Below are positions 11,036 to 22,596 of a stretch of DNA of 64,000 nt, one piece after another. The DNA is from Helicostylum pulchrum (lineage: Eukaryota > Mucoromycota > Mucoromycetes > Mucorales > Mucoraceae): NCBI GenBank assembly GCA_025677825.1, contig JAIXMO010000003.1, positions 310,001 to 374,000 on the forward strand, in the 5' to 3' direction. Numbering within the stretch: the stretch's first letter is position 1; each line of letters opens with the position of its first letter. The notes beneath the pieces were generated by a model. It was not told the DNA's origin and searched no databases. It saw nothing but the letters and a program-made list of their open reading frames with translations. The position numbers and the translations under genes were made by a program.

Positions 11036-11820
11036 TTTATATCGTTCCCCATTTTTTTATATTTATCTTTTTTTTTCTTTTATACATCTTACTACATTAA
11101 ATTTACTATTTTAATTTTACACTTAAACAACAACATTTTTATAAATATAATGCATTTCCCCCCCTCACGTCTTATAATTTTTAACCTTTTTTTGACAGGT
11201 ACACACATATTATATTCCCTAAAAAAAAATAATCCCTGCCTTTTGTTTTTTAATCTTTTAGTGGTATAACCAACCATGCAGCATTTGTTTGCACAGAGAG
11301 AGGTCCCTCTCTGTCTGTCGATCGAAATGCATGTATCAAGACTTAAATCCCTAGAGTTGATCATATGCTCCCGTAACGAAACAAAAAAAAAAAAAAAACT
11401 GCTGATGACTTTACTACTGAAACAAATCCGACAGTAGTATATCTCATTTCGTTAAACCAAAAGGGTTCCCTTAAAAGCCGGGATCTTTTCCTGCGTTTTT
11501 TTTTTTTAATCCGGTAGTACCGCATACGCGTAAAGATTATGAGTGTGACCCGGGCTACCCTGGATGGCTTACACATCACAGCTATGCATGAGACCAAGAG
11601 ATACTTGCAACGCTAACTGTATAAAGAGAATAACGAAACAGTATATAGTGCAGACATGTATTAAACCTGTCTGTACAATCTCCGTTATCCCCAGAGACAT
11701 TACAGTATGAGCTAATATCTAATGATGGTTTCGTGCTTCTGGGTCCAAATATGGATATTTTAAACCCGAAGTCGGGCAGATAAGATTTTTTTTTTTCTCT
11801 CTCTAGTCTTTTAAAACACT
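11036..11820. other. intergenic, no gene seen
   Basis: 3' region of the PUF gene and upstream region of the acireductone dioxygenase gene. A CT-rich pyrimidine tract lies at about 11788-11806 just before the ADI1 start. Confidence 0.5.
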
Positions 11821-12622
11821 ATGAGAGCTTACATTTACGATACTGAAGACACTGCTGATCAACGCGCTCCTCATGACACTGGCATTGAAAAGTCAGTTGA
11901 GGATTTAGAAAAGGTTGGAGTAAAGTACTGGAGAATTGAAGGACCTAATGATATTGAACAAATTAATGTCATTGCCAAAGAAAGACAATACAAGAACAGA
12001 GACACGGTACAATTAAAAGTCTTTTTTTTTTTTTTTTTTTTTTTTGAAAGAGAGGTAAAAACTAATGTGTTTGTTACTTTAAAGATTGTTGTTTCTCCTG
12101 AAGCTATGGGAGAAGTTTATGAAGAAAAAGTAAAGTCATTTTTCTCCGAGTAAGTTTTTTAACAAAAAAGTACATATTAGTTTTTTTTTTTTTTTTTAAA
12201 AGAAATTGTTTAGACATCTTCATGAGGATGAAGAGATTCGATTTATTTTGGACGGGTCTGGGTTCTTTGATGTACGTGACCAAGGTGACGTTTGGATTCG
12301 TATTCATTTAGATAAAGGAGATATGATTATTTTGGTAAGCAGCAATAAGACCTTTTTTTGTGCAAGTAAAACTAAATTTTTTGTTTATTTTAGCCTGCTG
12401 GTATTTATCATCGATTCACTACAGATGAAAAGAATTATATTAAAGCAATGAGATTGTTTAAGGAAGACCCTTTATGGACCCCTATTAACCGTAAGCACAC
12501 CAAAAAAAAAAAAGAGATCTACAGGGGAGAAAAAAAAAACTAATATATTATATTCAGGTCCCATTGCCGATGATAACAAATATCGTGTTGAATATGTCAA
12601 TTCATATAATGTCACTGCATAA
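11821..12622 (+). CDS. ADI1: acireductone dioxygenase (methionine salvage)
   Basis: Five exons: 11821-12006, 12085-12149, 12214-12334, 12394-12490, 12558-12622; 177 residues, the usual family length. It is a cupin enzyme of the methionine salvage pathway that oxidises acireductone to the keto-acid precursor of methionine plus formate (Fe form). Metal ligands are visible: H85 and H87 in HLHEDEE, E91, and H130 in GIYHRF, the same spacing as in the mammalian enzyme. The N-terminus (MRAYIYDTE) is typical. Introns 1 and 2 contain long T runs. It converges on calmodulin, with only 78 bp between the two stop codons. Confidence 0.95.
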
Positions 12623-12700
12623 CGTGTTCATATTTTTAATACATATAAAAATAAAAAAAGATGTTATGTTTTATTGCAAGAAATTATTTTAACATTATAT

Positions 12701-13526
12701 TTATTTAGACATCTATACAACAACAAAAAAAAAAGATGTTGCTTTAGCATACAAAAAAAGAAGCATATAAAATGTAAAGACTTACCATCATTTTAACAAA
12801 TTCTTGATAATTAATTTGTCCATCACCATCAACATCAGCTTCACGAATCATTTCGTCAACTTCTTCTTCGCTTAATTTTTCGCCAAGAGAAGTCATGACA
12901 TGACGTAACTCTGCAGCAGAAATATAACCATTACCATCCTTATCAAACACCTTGAAGGCTTCTTCGATTTCTTCTTGAGAATCAGTATCCTTCATTTTTC
13001 TGCAATTTTTTGTTACTTTTTAATTCAGTACATAATACAAGTGTATTTTATTTACGTTACCTAGCCAACATGGATAAAAACTCTGGAAAGTCAATGTGAC
13101 CATTACCATCACTATCGACTTCGTTGATCTTTTTTTTTTTTTTTTTTTTGCAGATGAGAAAAAAATTAGGGCTGAGTAATTAAGATGAAAAAAAGTAAAT
13201 AAATAAAAAGTATAGTTTACCATGTCTTGAAGTTCAGCTTCGGTAGGGTTCAAGTTTAAAGAACGCATAACTGTACCAAGTTCCTTGGTTGTAATGGAAC
13301 CATCACCATCTTTATCGAAAAGACTATAATAAACAACACAAGTTAATAAACAAAGAAACTACATGTTGCGGTTAATTTATTTTACTTGAAAGCTTCGCGG
13401 AACTCAGTAATTTGATCTTCAGTAAGTTGGTCTGCCTAAGTAAACAGTTTTACTCGTTAAAATAAAAAAAAAAGAGAGAGGAGGAAAAAAAAAAAGCTTG
13501 TTTTGTTTAGTTGACTAAATTACCAT
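12701..13526 (-). CDS. CMD1: calmodulin
   Basis: Six exons on the minus strand, high to low: 13524-13526, 13386-13435, 13221-13323, 13061-13128, 12786-12999, 12701-12712; exactly 149 residues. Four EF hands are visible, including [27 protein letters not shown] and DVDGDGQI, and the C-terminus reads MMMSK. The first exon is the start codon alone and the last encodes only MSK-stop; a first intron right after ATG is known in fungal calmodulin genes. The junction of exons 2 and 3 gives an Asn where many calmodulins have Ser (EAFNLFDKD). The intron before exon 4 ends in about 18 A residues directly at the AG. It is the Ca2+ sensor for kinases, calcineurin and IQ-motif proteins such as the IQGAP encoded in this window. 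Confidence 0.95.
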
Positions 13527-13719
13527 TATAATATTATTTTTTTATATATGAATATTAAAAAAGAAGAAAGAAAAGGAAAAAAAAAAAAAAAGGAAAAAAA
13601 AAATAATAGAAATTTTGTTGGTATGGGGGGTGAAAAGCGTGACCTTTTTACACATAGGTAGTACAATAAGTTTTTTCAACAAAAAAAAAAAAAGGAGGAA
13701 GAAGCGGGTAACAGTTATC

Positions 13720-15703
13720 TTAAACTAATAAAGGACTATCAATGACAGCAAAACCAGCGGCAACACCACCTTCACGCGTAGTAGTAGCCTTAGTACGTAA
13801 TAAATGGCCACCTGCATTATTTAAAATTTCCTTCCCACTGTCACTATAACACACAGTTGTTAGAAAAAAAAGAAAGTTTTTTGACAGTTACAGATTAATT
13901 AAAGCCACTTACGCTAAATAAGTACCATAGATACCAAGTTCAGATACAACTTGACCAGTAATAGCTTTACCTTCGCGAATCATTAAATTATCCAAAGGAG
14001 GACTTTTAATTAAATCCATTAAAATAAATGCATTTCTTTCTTTTACAGATAATTGGCCAAGTGTCTTTAAAATATCTTTTCCGTAGAGATTATGTCCACC
14101 GCCTTCTCTTTGTGGCTTCATCACTAAATCGTCGTAATCGCTTAAAGCCAACTTATAAGCAGCTAAACCTTCAGGGCTATCATCCAATGGATATAAGCCT
14201 GCAAATGACTCACGCATCTCGTTGGCTGTTTCTGAATCAACGTAACGTTCTAGTCTGCCAGGCACAGATAATACTTGTTGTACTTTCTTACTACCTACTA
14301 ACTGATATGGGATCGTAGGGCACTTTATAGAGAATGATTGTTCTATCAATAATCTAGCATCCCACTCCTATTTTTTGTTGTTAGTTTAGTTTGGTATAAA
14401 AAAAAATACATGTATATTTATAGATATATACTTTTTGAGTTGGATAATCTTCTGGACCGTAACCTGCACGGAAATAAGTTACAGCAACTTCGTAACCATC
14501 ACTAAAATAAATACAATAGTCGTTATTGAAACAAGAAAATCTATAATTTACTACAACTTACATAATCAATCCCTTATCTTTGGGTCTAAGCGTAGCTCTA
14601 GTATAGATTTCTTCAAGCGAGACTCTCATCAACGAGATACCATGGCTAAAGCAACAAAATTAGAAATAAAGAATAAAAACATATCCTTGTTGTTGTTGTT
14701 ACCTTTCTAATAATTCGTATTCAATCCAACGTTGATCAAAAGCATTGCGTTCACCAGGTTGAATTATCATTACAACACGTGCACTTTTTTTATAAAGAGT
14801 AAATAAGGGGGGATTTTTTTTTTTTCATTGTTTAAATATACTTACTCAGGGTTACCATAATGCTTCCATGCAGTAGCCAATCCATTTGCAATAGATTGAA
14901 TAGCTTTATTTTCAGGTAACTGGTTCATTTCAATTTGTCCTCCTGCATATCCTTTTACAGATGATAATAGGTAACTAAAATAAAACGTATAAATATGTGT
15001 TTTCTCTCTTTTTTTTTTTACGCGCAAGTCTCCTTACCGATGAAGTTGACTTGTTCTAGTGCTAAGACTGCCGAAGCTAGCTGCGATCGTATTAAACTCT
15101 ACTTGTTGGATTTTAGCTGTCTTTGCATCCGTTCCATTTTTAGCGTGAAGTAAATAATCATTACGATGAATACCCAAACTTGCGGTCTTTTTGAGCAGAG
15201 CAGAGATTAATAATCATTTTTTTTGCGTTGTAAATTTTTTTTTTTTTTTTTTTTACCTGTGCAACACCTTGTTCCTTTACTTTTAAATAAATTTGATACA
15301 ACTCATTCATAAAGTTGTCTAATTGCGACAAGCTAAAAAATATATATAATGGTACATGAGTTATAATGATACACAAACGAAAAAATAAAAAAATAAAAAT
15401 AAAATCTTTTGAGAGCGCGTACGTTTCCATGGTTTCAGAGATCAGGTCATGGTCTTCACTCATTTTATGAATTAGAGTATTCCAAGGTTGTTGTAGTTTT
15501 GCAGCTTTTTCAAATTCTTTGCGGGGAAAAGGAGTAGGATACAGGGCAAAAGGGGCATGAGTGACAGCCGCGTTATTTTCAAAACTACCTTGCTTATCCA
15601 AGGAAGGTCGTACAACGAGGCCGTGAGCCAGGGCCCAATCTATTGCCACTACCATTATTTCGGACAGTTCGTTATTTGATACACTAGGAGGATATGAATT
15701 CAT
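13720..15703 (-). CDS. GSH2: glutathione synthetase
   Basis: Nine exons, high to low: 15423-15703, 15257-15332, 15038-15186, 14846-14974, 14703-14783, 14562-14645, 14432-14501, 13913-14367, 13720-13843; 482 residues, normal for the eukaryotic ATP-grasp enzyme. It joins gamma-glutamylcysteine and glycine using ATP, the second step of glutathione synthesis in the cytosol. Family landmarks are VEFNTIAASFG, IIQPGERNAFDQRW, the glycine-rich loop KPQREGGG (374-381) and the C-terminal GGVAAGFAVIDSPL. The start was placed at the ATG opening MNSYPPS; the frame runs further upstream but through poly-A/T low-complexity DNA that is more likely leader. All eight junctions keep frame. Confidence 0.95.
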
Positions 15704-16509
15704 GGTACAGGCGTGAGGAGAAAGAATACAAGAAAGAAGAAGAAAAAAAAGAGATTTTTTTTTTTTTTTTTTTTTTGATGAGAAATTTCGCTGAATAATG
15801 TTGCTGAATAATTGCGCCATTGTATTCAATAGTCACACGCACGATAATACAAAGACTTGAATATACATTTTGTATTTTTATATATCAACATATTATACAA
15901 CTAGACATACACACACGGAAAAAAAAGAGAAGGAGTAGAAAATAGCAAGGGGACTAACATATAGTATATAGAAGATGACAAGAGAGGGGCTTATACAACA
16001 GGGGAAAAGAAGAAAGAGAATATGTCGGTAAAATACAGTTGTATGCTGCAAGACGATCTCCGTTAAGGGAACAACTATAAATAAATATTTTGATTTGTTT
16101 AATATATACATACAGCTACATAATACATCTTGTTTTATAATTTGGGGGGTTTCTTTTTTTTTTGAAAAAGTACAACGTGATTAAAAATGACGAATATGCA
16201 AATAAACAAGAAAATAAGGAGTTGATTAGGAGCAAAAAAGAGACATAGACTCTAAACGCCTTTTTTTTTTCTTCTTATATAGCTCAAGATTCGTTTAGAA
16301 TCGGTCTCATGCAAGAGGAAAAAAAAAAAAAAAAGTAGTGTTGGGCAGTCCTTTAACGCAATATAACCAAATATAGCTACCAACCATCATCGATCGACAC
16401 ACACACAGTGAGGGGAAAGAAGTTAATAAGATAAAAGCCCTTAAAAAAATTTTTATCCATGTAGTTTCTTTCTTTCTTCTTTTCTCTTTTTATACTTGAA
16501 AAAATATTA
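15704..16509. other. divergent promoter region of GSH2 and the C2H2 gene
   Basis: About 800 bp between two divergently transcribed genes. It contains homopolymer and CT-rich runs (near 16261-16275, 16320-16334 and 16467-16492) and a short CA repeat near 16398-16407. No ORF of coding character. Confidence 0.5.
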
Positions 16510-17979
16510 ATGAATTCTACATCAAATTATTGCCTTGATTCAATCTCAAGAAGGTCTTCTCTTTGTCCTCCTCATCATGACTCCGACCCTGTTCTTTCAC
16601 CACCCCTCACTCCTGCCATGTCTCAACACCACCCTTTCGATAAAAGACAATCCACTGATTTATCCTCTTACTCCCCTAATCATTATAACACTCGTCCAGC
16701 TTATTCTATCGATAGTTATCATCATTGGATGAATCATTCTGCTACTATTCAACAAATGCATCAACAACAACAAGTTCATCATCCTATGCATCAACAACAA
16801 GTTCATCCTATACCTAATTTACCTCCTCCTCAACAACAACAACAACAACAGCAGCAACAAAACATACAACAGCAACAGCCACAGCAACGATCTTTAATGA
16901 CAGATAGAGCAGCAGCATGTTCAACCAGAAAACAACCTTCTAAACAAAATAAACACATGTGTAATTTTCCTGAATGTTTATGGAGCTTTAAACGATACGA
17001 ACATTTAAAAAGACACATGTTGGTTCATACCGGGGAAAGACCTCATGTTTGTCCTCATCCTGGTTGTGGTAAAAGATTTAGTCGAAGTGATAACTTTCAT
17101 GCACATTATCGTACACATGAAAAGAAGGCATTTGCCAGACAAAAGAATACAAACAATCATACTTTGCAAGACAACCATAATACTACTACTACTTCTTCCT
17201 CTTCAACTACTACTACAACAGCAACAACTCCAACCAATAGTTTTATGATGAAGGAAGAAAAAGATTTTAATAACAACACTAGTATGCAACAGCAACCTTA
17301 TTATCATCATCATCATCCTTATCCTTTATTACCTACACCTTCTAATAAACCAACTGATTACAACATGTATAATCAACAACAACACTACAGTACAATGTTA
17401 CAAGATAACAGTCCTACTCCTTCTTCTAGATCTGTCTTACATAACAACAATAATAGCATCTCTTCTTGTTCTTCTTCTTCATCTACTTCTTCTTCGACAA
17501 ACAATAATAAATCAAAAGGAGGTGGTGAACAAAAGAAACCTCATGCGTGCAGCCACGCAAACTGTGAACGTCGGTTTCGTCGTTTAGAGCATTTGAAGAG
17601 ACATATGCGAATTCATACACACGAACAGCCGTTCAAGTGTACGTTTCCAGGGTGCTTAAAGGCCTTTAGTAGATCGGATAACTTGACGCAGCATAGAAAA
17701 ACCCATGATAGACGCGGGTCAAGGTATCAACAGGATCCTGTGGTGCCAACAGCATCAACAGAGTTTATGCACGCTCCTAATGGTAGCAATAATAACACGG
17801 AATCTTCGTTTACGTTGGTGGACTTTATACGTGATGGTGGGCATAATAACTATAATCCTGCTGCTGCTGCTGCTGCTGTTGCTGCTTCGCCTTCTTCGTT
17901 TGATAACTCGAATAAATCCCATTCTATTTTAGGTTGGCAGCATCCTGGTGATACTTCAACTGAGAGTGTAGGATGTTAG
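16510..17979 (+). CDS. C2H2 zinc-finger transcription factor (two finger pairs)
   Basis: Single exon, 489 residues. Two separate pairs of C2H2 fingers are visible, at about 151-203 and 347-399. Both pairs carry EHLKRHM in the first finger and FSRSDN in the second, the helix residues typical of fungal Ste12-type and Msn/Azf-type fingers. Between and around them lie poly-Gln (about 108-127), His/Gln, poly-Thr/Ser, poly-Asn and poly-Ala (near 455) tracts. Role: probable sequence-specific nuclear regulator; target unknown. The two pairs resemble each other, suggesting internal duplication. Codon use becomes less A/T-biased around the second pair (17521-17730). It converges with SPT4. Confidence 0.85.
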   Translation: MNSTSNYCLDSISRRSSLCPPHHDSDPVLSPPLTPAMSQHHPFDKRQSTDLSSYSPNHYNTRPAYSIDSYHHWMNHSATIQQMHQQQQVHHPMHQQQVHPIPNLPPPQQQQQQQQQQNIQQQQPQQRSLMTDRAAACSTRKQPSKQNKHMCNFPECLWSFKRYEHLKRHMLVHTGERPHVCPHPGCGKRFSRSDNFHAHYRTHEKKAFARQKNTNNHTLQDNHNTTTTSSSSTTTTTATTPTNSFMMKEEKDFNNNTSMQQQPYYHHHHPYPLLPTPSNKPTDYNMYNQQQHYSTMLQDNSPTPSSRSVLHNNNNSISSCSSSSSTSSSTNNNKSKGGGEQKKPHACSHANCERRFRRLEHLKRHMRIHTHEQPFKCTFPGCLKAFSRSDNLTQHRKTHDRRGSRYQQDPVVPTASTEFMHAPNGSNNNTESSFTLVDFIRDGGHNNYNPAAAAAAVAASPSSFDNSNKSHSILGWQHPGDTSTESVGC

Positions 17980-18168
17980 TTTCTTCTCCCTTTTTTAGTT
18001 TTTCCCCTCTTTTTTCTTTTTCATTTCATTTCATTTCATTTCTCATTTAAACACACACATTTGTTTTTTCTTTTTTTCAAGTAAAAAAAAAAAAAAAAAA
18101 AAGTTCATAATAAAAATACTTTTTTCATTTCTTTGTCGTTTGTTTCTAGTGCTCTTTTTTTTTTTTAT

Positions 18169-18714
18169 TTAATCTTTGACACTGCCATCTCTAGGTCTGT
18201 ATGTCACACCACGTCTTTCAAGATCATCCTCTACATCTTCAGGCACTCTACCATATACAACAATTGCATATACTCCTTTTTGAAATTTATCTACATTAAA
18301 AAACTATTTCAGTAAACATTTTTTTTTTTTCTTTTTCTCCTTTTTATGTTATTACCAATACGCTGCCACCTTGCAACCCAACTTTCTCTTGGATGCATTA
18401 AAGCTATAGCACTAATATATAAAATTAGATCTTCTTTCTCCTTTAATACCTAGTTATTTTACCCTTCAAACTTTCCACTTGTACATTCTGTCACGCGATC
18501 CATACTTCCTCGCATCTGTAAAATCTCTTCACAGTTCTCACATCCATTTGCTCGGAACTGAGATGCATTCTTTTTAAAAAACGCAGTTCAATTGTAAATA
18601 CAGTTATTCTGACAGGTTTTTTTTTTTTCTTTCTTTCTTTGAGTTTACCTTTACTAACGAACATAATAAGCATGCACGTAATTGTTTTTTATCGATCGGT
18701 AATACTTGAGACAT
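18169..18714 (-). CDS. SPT4: transcription elongation factor Spt4
   Basis: Four exons, high to low: 18649-18714, 18463-18569, 18356-18411, 18169-18290; 116 residues, matching yeast and human Spt4. The zinc ribbon CLLC (15-18) and CENC (32-35) is followed by ECTS, SWVARWQRI, the GVYAIVVYGRVPE core and the end YRPRDGS, all signatures of the family. Spt4 pairs with Spt5 (DSIF) and supports processive elongation by RNA polymerase II. No complete frame is visible without splicing. The exon 2 acceptor follows a TTTTTTAAAAAG stretch. Start: first ATG in frame, MSQVLP. Confidence 0.93.
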
Positions 18715-18942
18715 TTTTAAAAAAGTTAAAAGAGTAAAAAAAAAAAAAAAAAAAAAGAGAGGGAAAAAAAAACCGCCACACGTAAAACACGTATGACGTA
18801 GGACAAACTTTTTTTTTTTTTTTTGAAAACGGACATTTAAATTTTATTTGAAAAAAAGGGGAAAAAGCGAATCCAGACTCTACTACATAATATTTTGATA
18901 CTAAGCCAGTTGAAAAGCTTATTTAAAAAAAGAAGATCGTTT

Positions 18943-19463
18943 TTATACAAATCCAGTCTAAATAAAAGGATTTTTAGTTCTGTATATATGTAATGCACTA
19001 CTAGATAAATATTTACCATCTTATTCTTAATACGATATTGTAAAAAGCGACGACACTGTACAGGACTTCTGGTTTTTACCAAGAACGAAAGTACGACAAG
19101 GTCTTGCGTAGTGATACTGGCAGGTTTCTTGTCCATCCAGCTTAAAGCGTTTGCCATGGCGTTCTTTTCAGGTGTCTTCCACTTGTACTTGTTGTAAATT
19201 TCATTGTTCTCAATATCATACAGGTGATAACTAAGATAAGGCGCAAAGATCTGGATGTTTTTAATTAGCTGGCGGTCGGTTTCGTGCCATTGGTTGAAAG
19301 GACTGGTGTCTTGTTGACGAAAGGGAATAATGTTATCAAGAATGCTAGTAGTAGGGTGAGATTTAAGCTCTTTGGTGGTAGAGTAGTAGTATCTAGATGC
19401 TAAAGCAGGAAATATTGTAACCTTAGTAACAGAGGAGTGATAAGCAATACAGAAAAACGACAT
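18943..19463 (-). CDS. hypothetical protein with Myb/SANT-like pattern, possibly mitochondrial
   Basis: Main exon 19017-19463 (149 codons) plus a probable 15-nt terminal exon 18943-18957 (ending TGFV-stop) after a 59-nt GT-AG intron; 153 residues. The first 30 residues lack acidic residues and contain Arg/Lys with Tyr/Ser (ASRYYYST), as in mitochondrial presequences (weak inference). Later parts show W...ETDRQLI and W..PEK..AMANALSW followed by RSPVQCRRF, a spacing reminiscent of Myb/SANT repeats. I do not recognise the protein. If the intron is not used, the frame stops soon after at about residue 208. The exact 3' end is uncertain. Confidence 0.5.
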
Positions 19464-19746
19464 TTTATTTTGTTTTTGTTTTGGGAGTCTTTTACACTTT
19501 TTTACAACTGGTTTCTAAACTCCATTTTATATATCATCTTTTTACTTTCTTTGTTTAGTCGGTACCTTTTTTGTTCGCTTGTTAAGGAAAATAAAATACA
19601 GAGAGAGACAATCTTTTTTTGTTGCGTATAACTAAGGGGGGGGGGGGGGTGTTTATTACATGAAAAAAAAAAAAAAAAGAAAAAGAAAAAAAAAAGAATA
19701 GGGGGAGAACGATTTGCTATTACATGTACATGTATGTCGGGTATCA

Positions 19747-19778
<32 letters not shown>

Positions 19779-19895
19779 CTCCTTATAGTTGATTGTTTTT
19801 TGTGCTTTTTTTTTTTTTCGTTGTGTGTTTTCTTTTTTGGCTAGTATCTAAAAGTGTACAAAAAATAAAATAAAAATATACAATGTTTTTTTTTT
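19464..19895. other. intergenic low-complexity DNA
   Basis: Contains a G14 tract (19636-19649), A-rich runs near 19664-19695 and a T run near 19750-19778. ORFs here are low-complexity artefacts. Confidence 0.6.
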
Positions 19896-21082
19896 TTACT
19901 TGTGCTTGGCAACTTCTTTGGTTGGGAAACGTTTGCGTAACATTGTAATCATTTGACTGAACCACCAGATATTTAAACAAGTAGTAATAAAGTTACCTCC
20001 TCCATAAACAATCCAATCTTTTTAAGCAAAAATACGTAAATAAAACAAATTCGCATTTAAAAATAAAATAAATGACTTACATCTCCAAGGAACATCATCT
20101 TTAACTGCATATATATCAGCTAAAATAGGAAATAATCCAATGTGTCAGTGTATAATATATAATTACATAATTCAACGACACACTTACTCCACATTCGGTA
20201 TGACATAAATGTTCCAAATACGATACGGGCAAAAAAGAAGGTAAGTAATAAAATTACACCATTGATTAATTGAATCTTTGAACCTGTCCAACCCAACTTG
20301 TCCTATTACAAAAAGTATTAATACATACAAAACGGCTATTATTATCCTCTTGCTTTTACCATGAACCAATGAAAGTTAAGAAATATAGTGCTGAGTTCAT
20401 ACATAAGGAAGATGGCACCGTAATAGTTGATGAAAGGACGCTAGTCAGCACATTTACAAAAAAAAAAAAAAAAAAAAAGTTAAGATAAGGGTCGGTGGTG
20501 TTGTTTGTTGTTAATGTACTTACGAAAGAAAAGATGAATACAGAAAAGGAAACCAAACCGTGTAATACCATACTAATGCCTTGATACTTGTAAAAATAAA
20601 TTGCGATAATTGTATCCCATAAAAAGTACCTAAATTTTTACTTGTTTAAAAACTGTCATAATTTTTTTTTCTTTTTTTCTTTCTCACTTACCCGCAAGAA
20701 ATGGAATATATATCGGCAGCCCAACGAACGTATCCATTAACTCTATCTTGATCTAATGTGTTATCAGCGAAAATAAAAAAGGAACCAGTTACGACCACAA
20801 GACAATGAATAGTGGAAACAACATGCACATGCCAGTTGGGTCCATTATACTATAAAAAGAATGCGTCAAAAAAAAAAAAAAAAAGACGATGATGAACGGA
20901 TCTAATAAAAAAAAACTTACACCTTTAAAAAACTGAAATGTCTTTGGAAATAAAACTGGAGAAAATATTCTTGACATTTCATAAATAATTGCAAATATCA
21001 CTGTGGACGTTAATACTGTTTGCCAATGATATCTCAACGTTGATAGTGACAATTGATCTAGAATGCTTCCAAACGTATCCAT
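19896..21082 (-). CDS. TLC (TRAM-LAG1-CLN8) domain membrane protein
   Basis: Seven exons, high to low: 20921-21082, 20692-20849, 20524-20629, 20360-20440, 20188-20302, 20081-20119, 19896-20017; 260 residues. Hydrophobic helices span most of the length. The TLC signature is visible as NWHVHVVSTIHCL (59-71), then WAADIYSISCGYFLWDTI, HGLVSFSVF and FLNFHWFM. The layout fits the TLCD4/TMEM56-like branch rather than ceramide synthase, as there is no long Lag1 motif. It is probably an ER or plasma-membrane lipid-related protein (family inference). The C-terminus is lysine-rich (KEVAKHK), possibly an ER retrieval signal. All junctions keep frame. Confidence 0.85.
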
Positions 21083-21801
21083 TTTTTATGTTGTATTTTG
21101 TTGGAAAAATTTTAAAAGGAGGGAGAGGGAAAAAGAAAATTAATAAATTTATGCCTTTTTCTTCCTTTCGTAAAAAAAGAGATTGAAACCCAATCTCAGC
21201 TGTTTTTCTTATTAACAACAATTGTTGGGAACTCCCTCATATCAATCACATGGTTCAGTCAATCTCTCTCTCTTTTTTTAAGGTTGTACACCTTTCTCAT
21301 GCCACATATGACTTGAATGTATATACAGTGCACCCAACTCTCAAATGATCCCACCATCTTTTTTTTTTTGGATTTTTTAAAAAAAACCAATTGGGGTTTA
21401 AAAAGTGGTCCATAAAAATTATTCTACTAATAAATGGAGCAGAGCATCATGGTATACTAACTAGTATCATTCATACTAGTAAATAGAGAGCAGCTAAAGT
21501 ATACAGAGAAGAATAAAGCAGTAGTAAAAAGGCTTACCTATGAATAGTAAATACTATTAGTTTTTGAGTATTAAAGAGTATAGTTAAATGATATGTACTT
21601 TTAGAAGTATTATAAGTAGCTAAATAAGAATAATTAGTATTTCATTTGAAGAAGTGTATACATTTCGTTTTACCTTTTTATATATTTGAATGTTTCTCTA
21701 TTTAATAAAACGTATTAGAAAACAGAGTAGCAAAAAAAAAAAAAAAACGTTTAACTTACCATAACATTTAATTGTTCATATCAATTTATTTAATTTAACA
21801 G
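21083..21801. other. intergenic, AT-rich
   Basis: Upstream of the TLC gene. Contains poly-T/A tracts and many short TAGTA-like motifs between 21420 and 21660. No gene seen. An upstream exon for the ORF that follows could not be established. Confidence 0.4.
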
Positions 21802-22035
21802 ATAATACACGTACAAAAGAAAAGAGTTAGTGACCTCGATCCTGTTAATTCATCCGAAAACATCAACAACTATATCCGGTCAATTGATAGGTCGTCTACA
21901 GATATACTTACTACTTTAACTCAAGAAAAAAATAATGTCACAGTTAGTGAAGCCGTCATCCCTCAAACTGAAGGTTGCAGGAACGCTTCAGAAAGATTGT
22001 TGCAGATACTTCAAGATTTGACTGACTCTGTGTAG
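21802..22035 (+). pseudogene. orphan coding-like exon (78 codons), no start found
   Basis: Begins directly after a clean 3' splice site (TTTAATTTAACAG) and reads 77 sense codons to TAG. The encoded segment is hydrophilic and helical, with repeated Ser/Thr/Asn/Gln, and has no motif I recognise; it ends ILQDLTDSV. Composition is coding-like, unlike its AT-rich surroundings. No convincing upstream exon with a start codon was found, so it may be a gene fragment or the terminal exon of a gene with an undetected 5' part. Confidence 0.3.
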
Positions 22036-22596
22036 ACAACTATAATTTCTTTAATCTTAAACCGCCATTTCGAATATGGTGTGCTCTGCACTTAAAGGTG
22101 TTATACAACCAAAAGGGTACGTAAAATCAACCATTGGTCAAAATATTTTTTACTGATAATTCCTTCCAAAAATAGGTCTTTTCCCACCCGCGCGTGTACA
22201 TGGAAAAATGGAACGCTTATCCCGAACTTATATAATTCATAGTCATAATCTGATTGGGAGAATCGGTAACACACACACACTGTGAACCCTTAAATCATTC
22301 ACCTTAAAAACGTAAATATAAAAACATATTGTCCTCCCTCCAAAAGATAACCATTTCAGGTACAGTTAAATCAATTGGCCAGCGACGTGTCCTAATATAC
22401 TCGTGTAGAGAGCTCCTACAACTTTGTAAGTAATTCTAAAAAAAAAAATGCAAAATCTTTGAACACGACCTACAATAACTGAAGGTTTCTGAAGAAGTAG
22501 GTATACAAACCCAACCCTGGTACCGAAGAAGACTATTTTAATTGTAATCTATCAATATTTTATCCCCTCCCCAGAACCAAAAAAAAAAAAAAAAAA
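22036..22596. other. intergenic, no gene seen
   Basis: AT-rich spacer with a short CA repeat near 22269-22280 and A-runs. Nothing coding-like recognised. Confidence 0.4.

Noticed and set aside
15704..15829. Upstream in-frame extension of GSH2 (MNTMAQLF...)
   Set aside because: It consists of poly-Lys from an A run and a Leu/Ser stretch; the family starts near the chosen ATG. A targeting peptide cannot be fully excluded.
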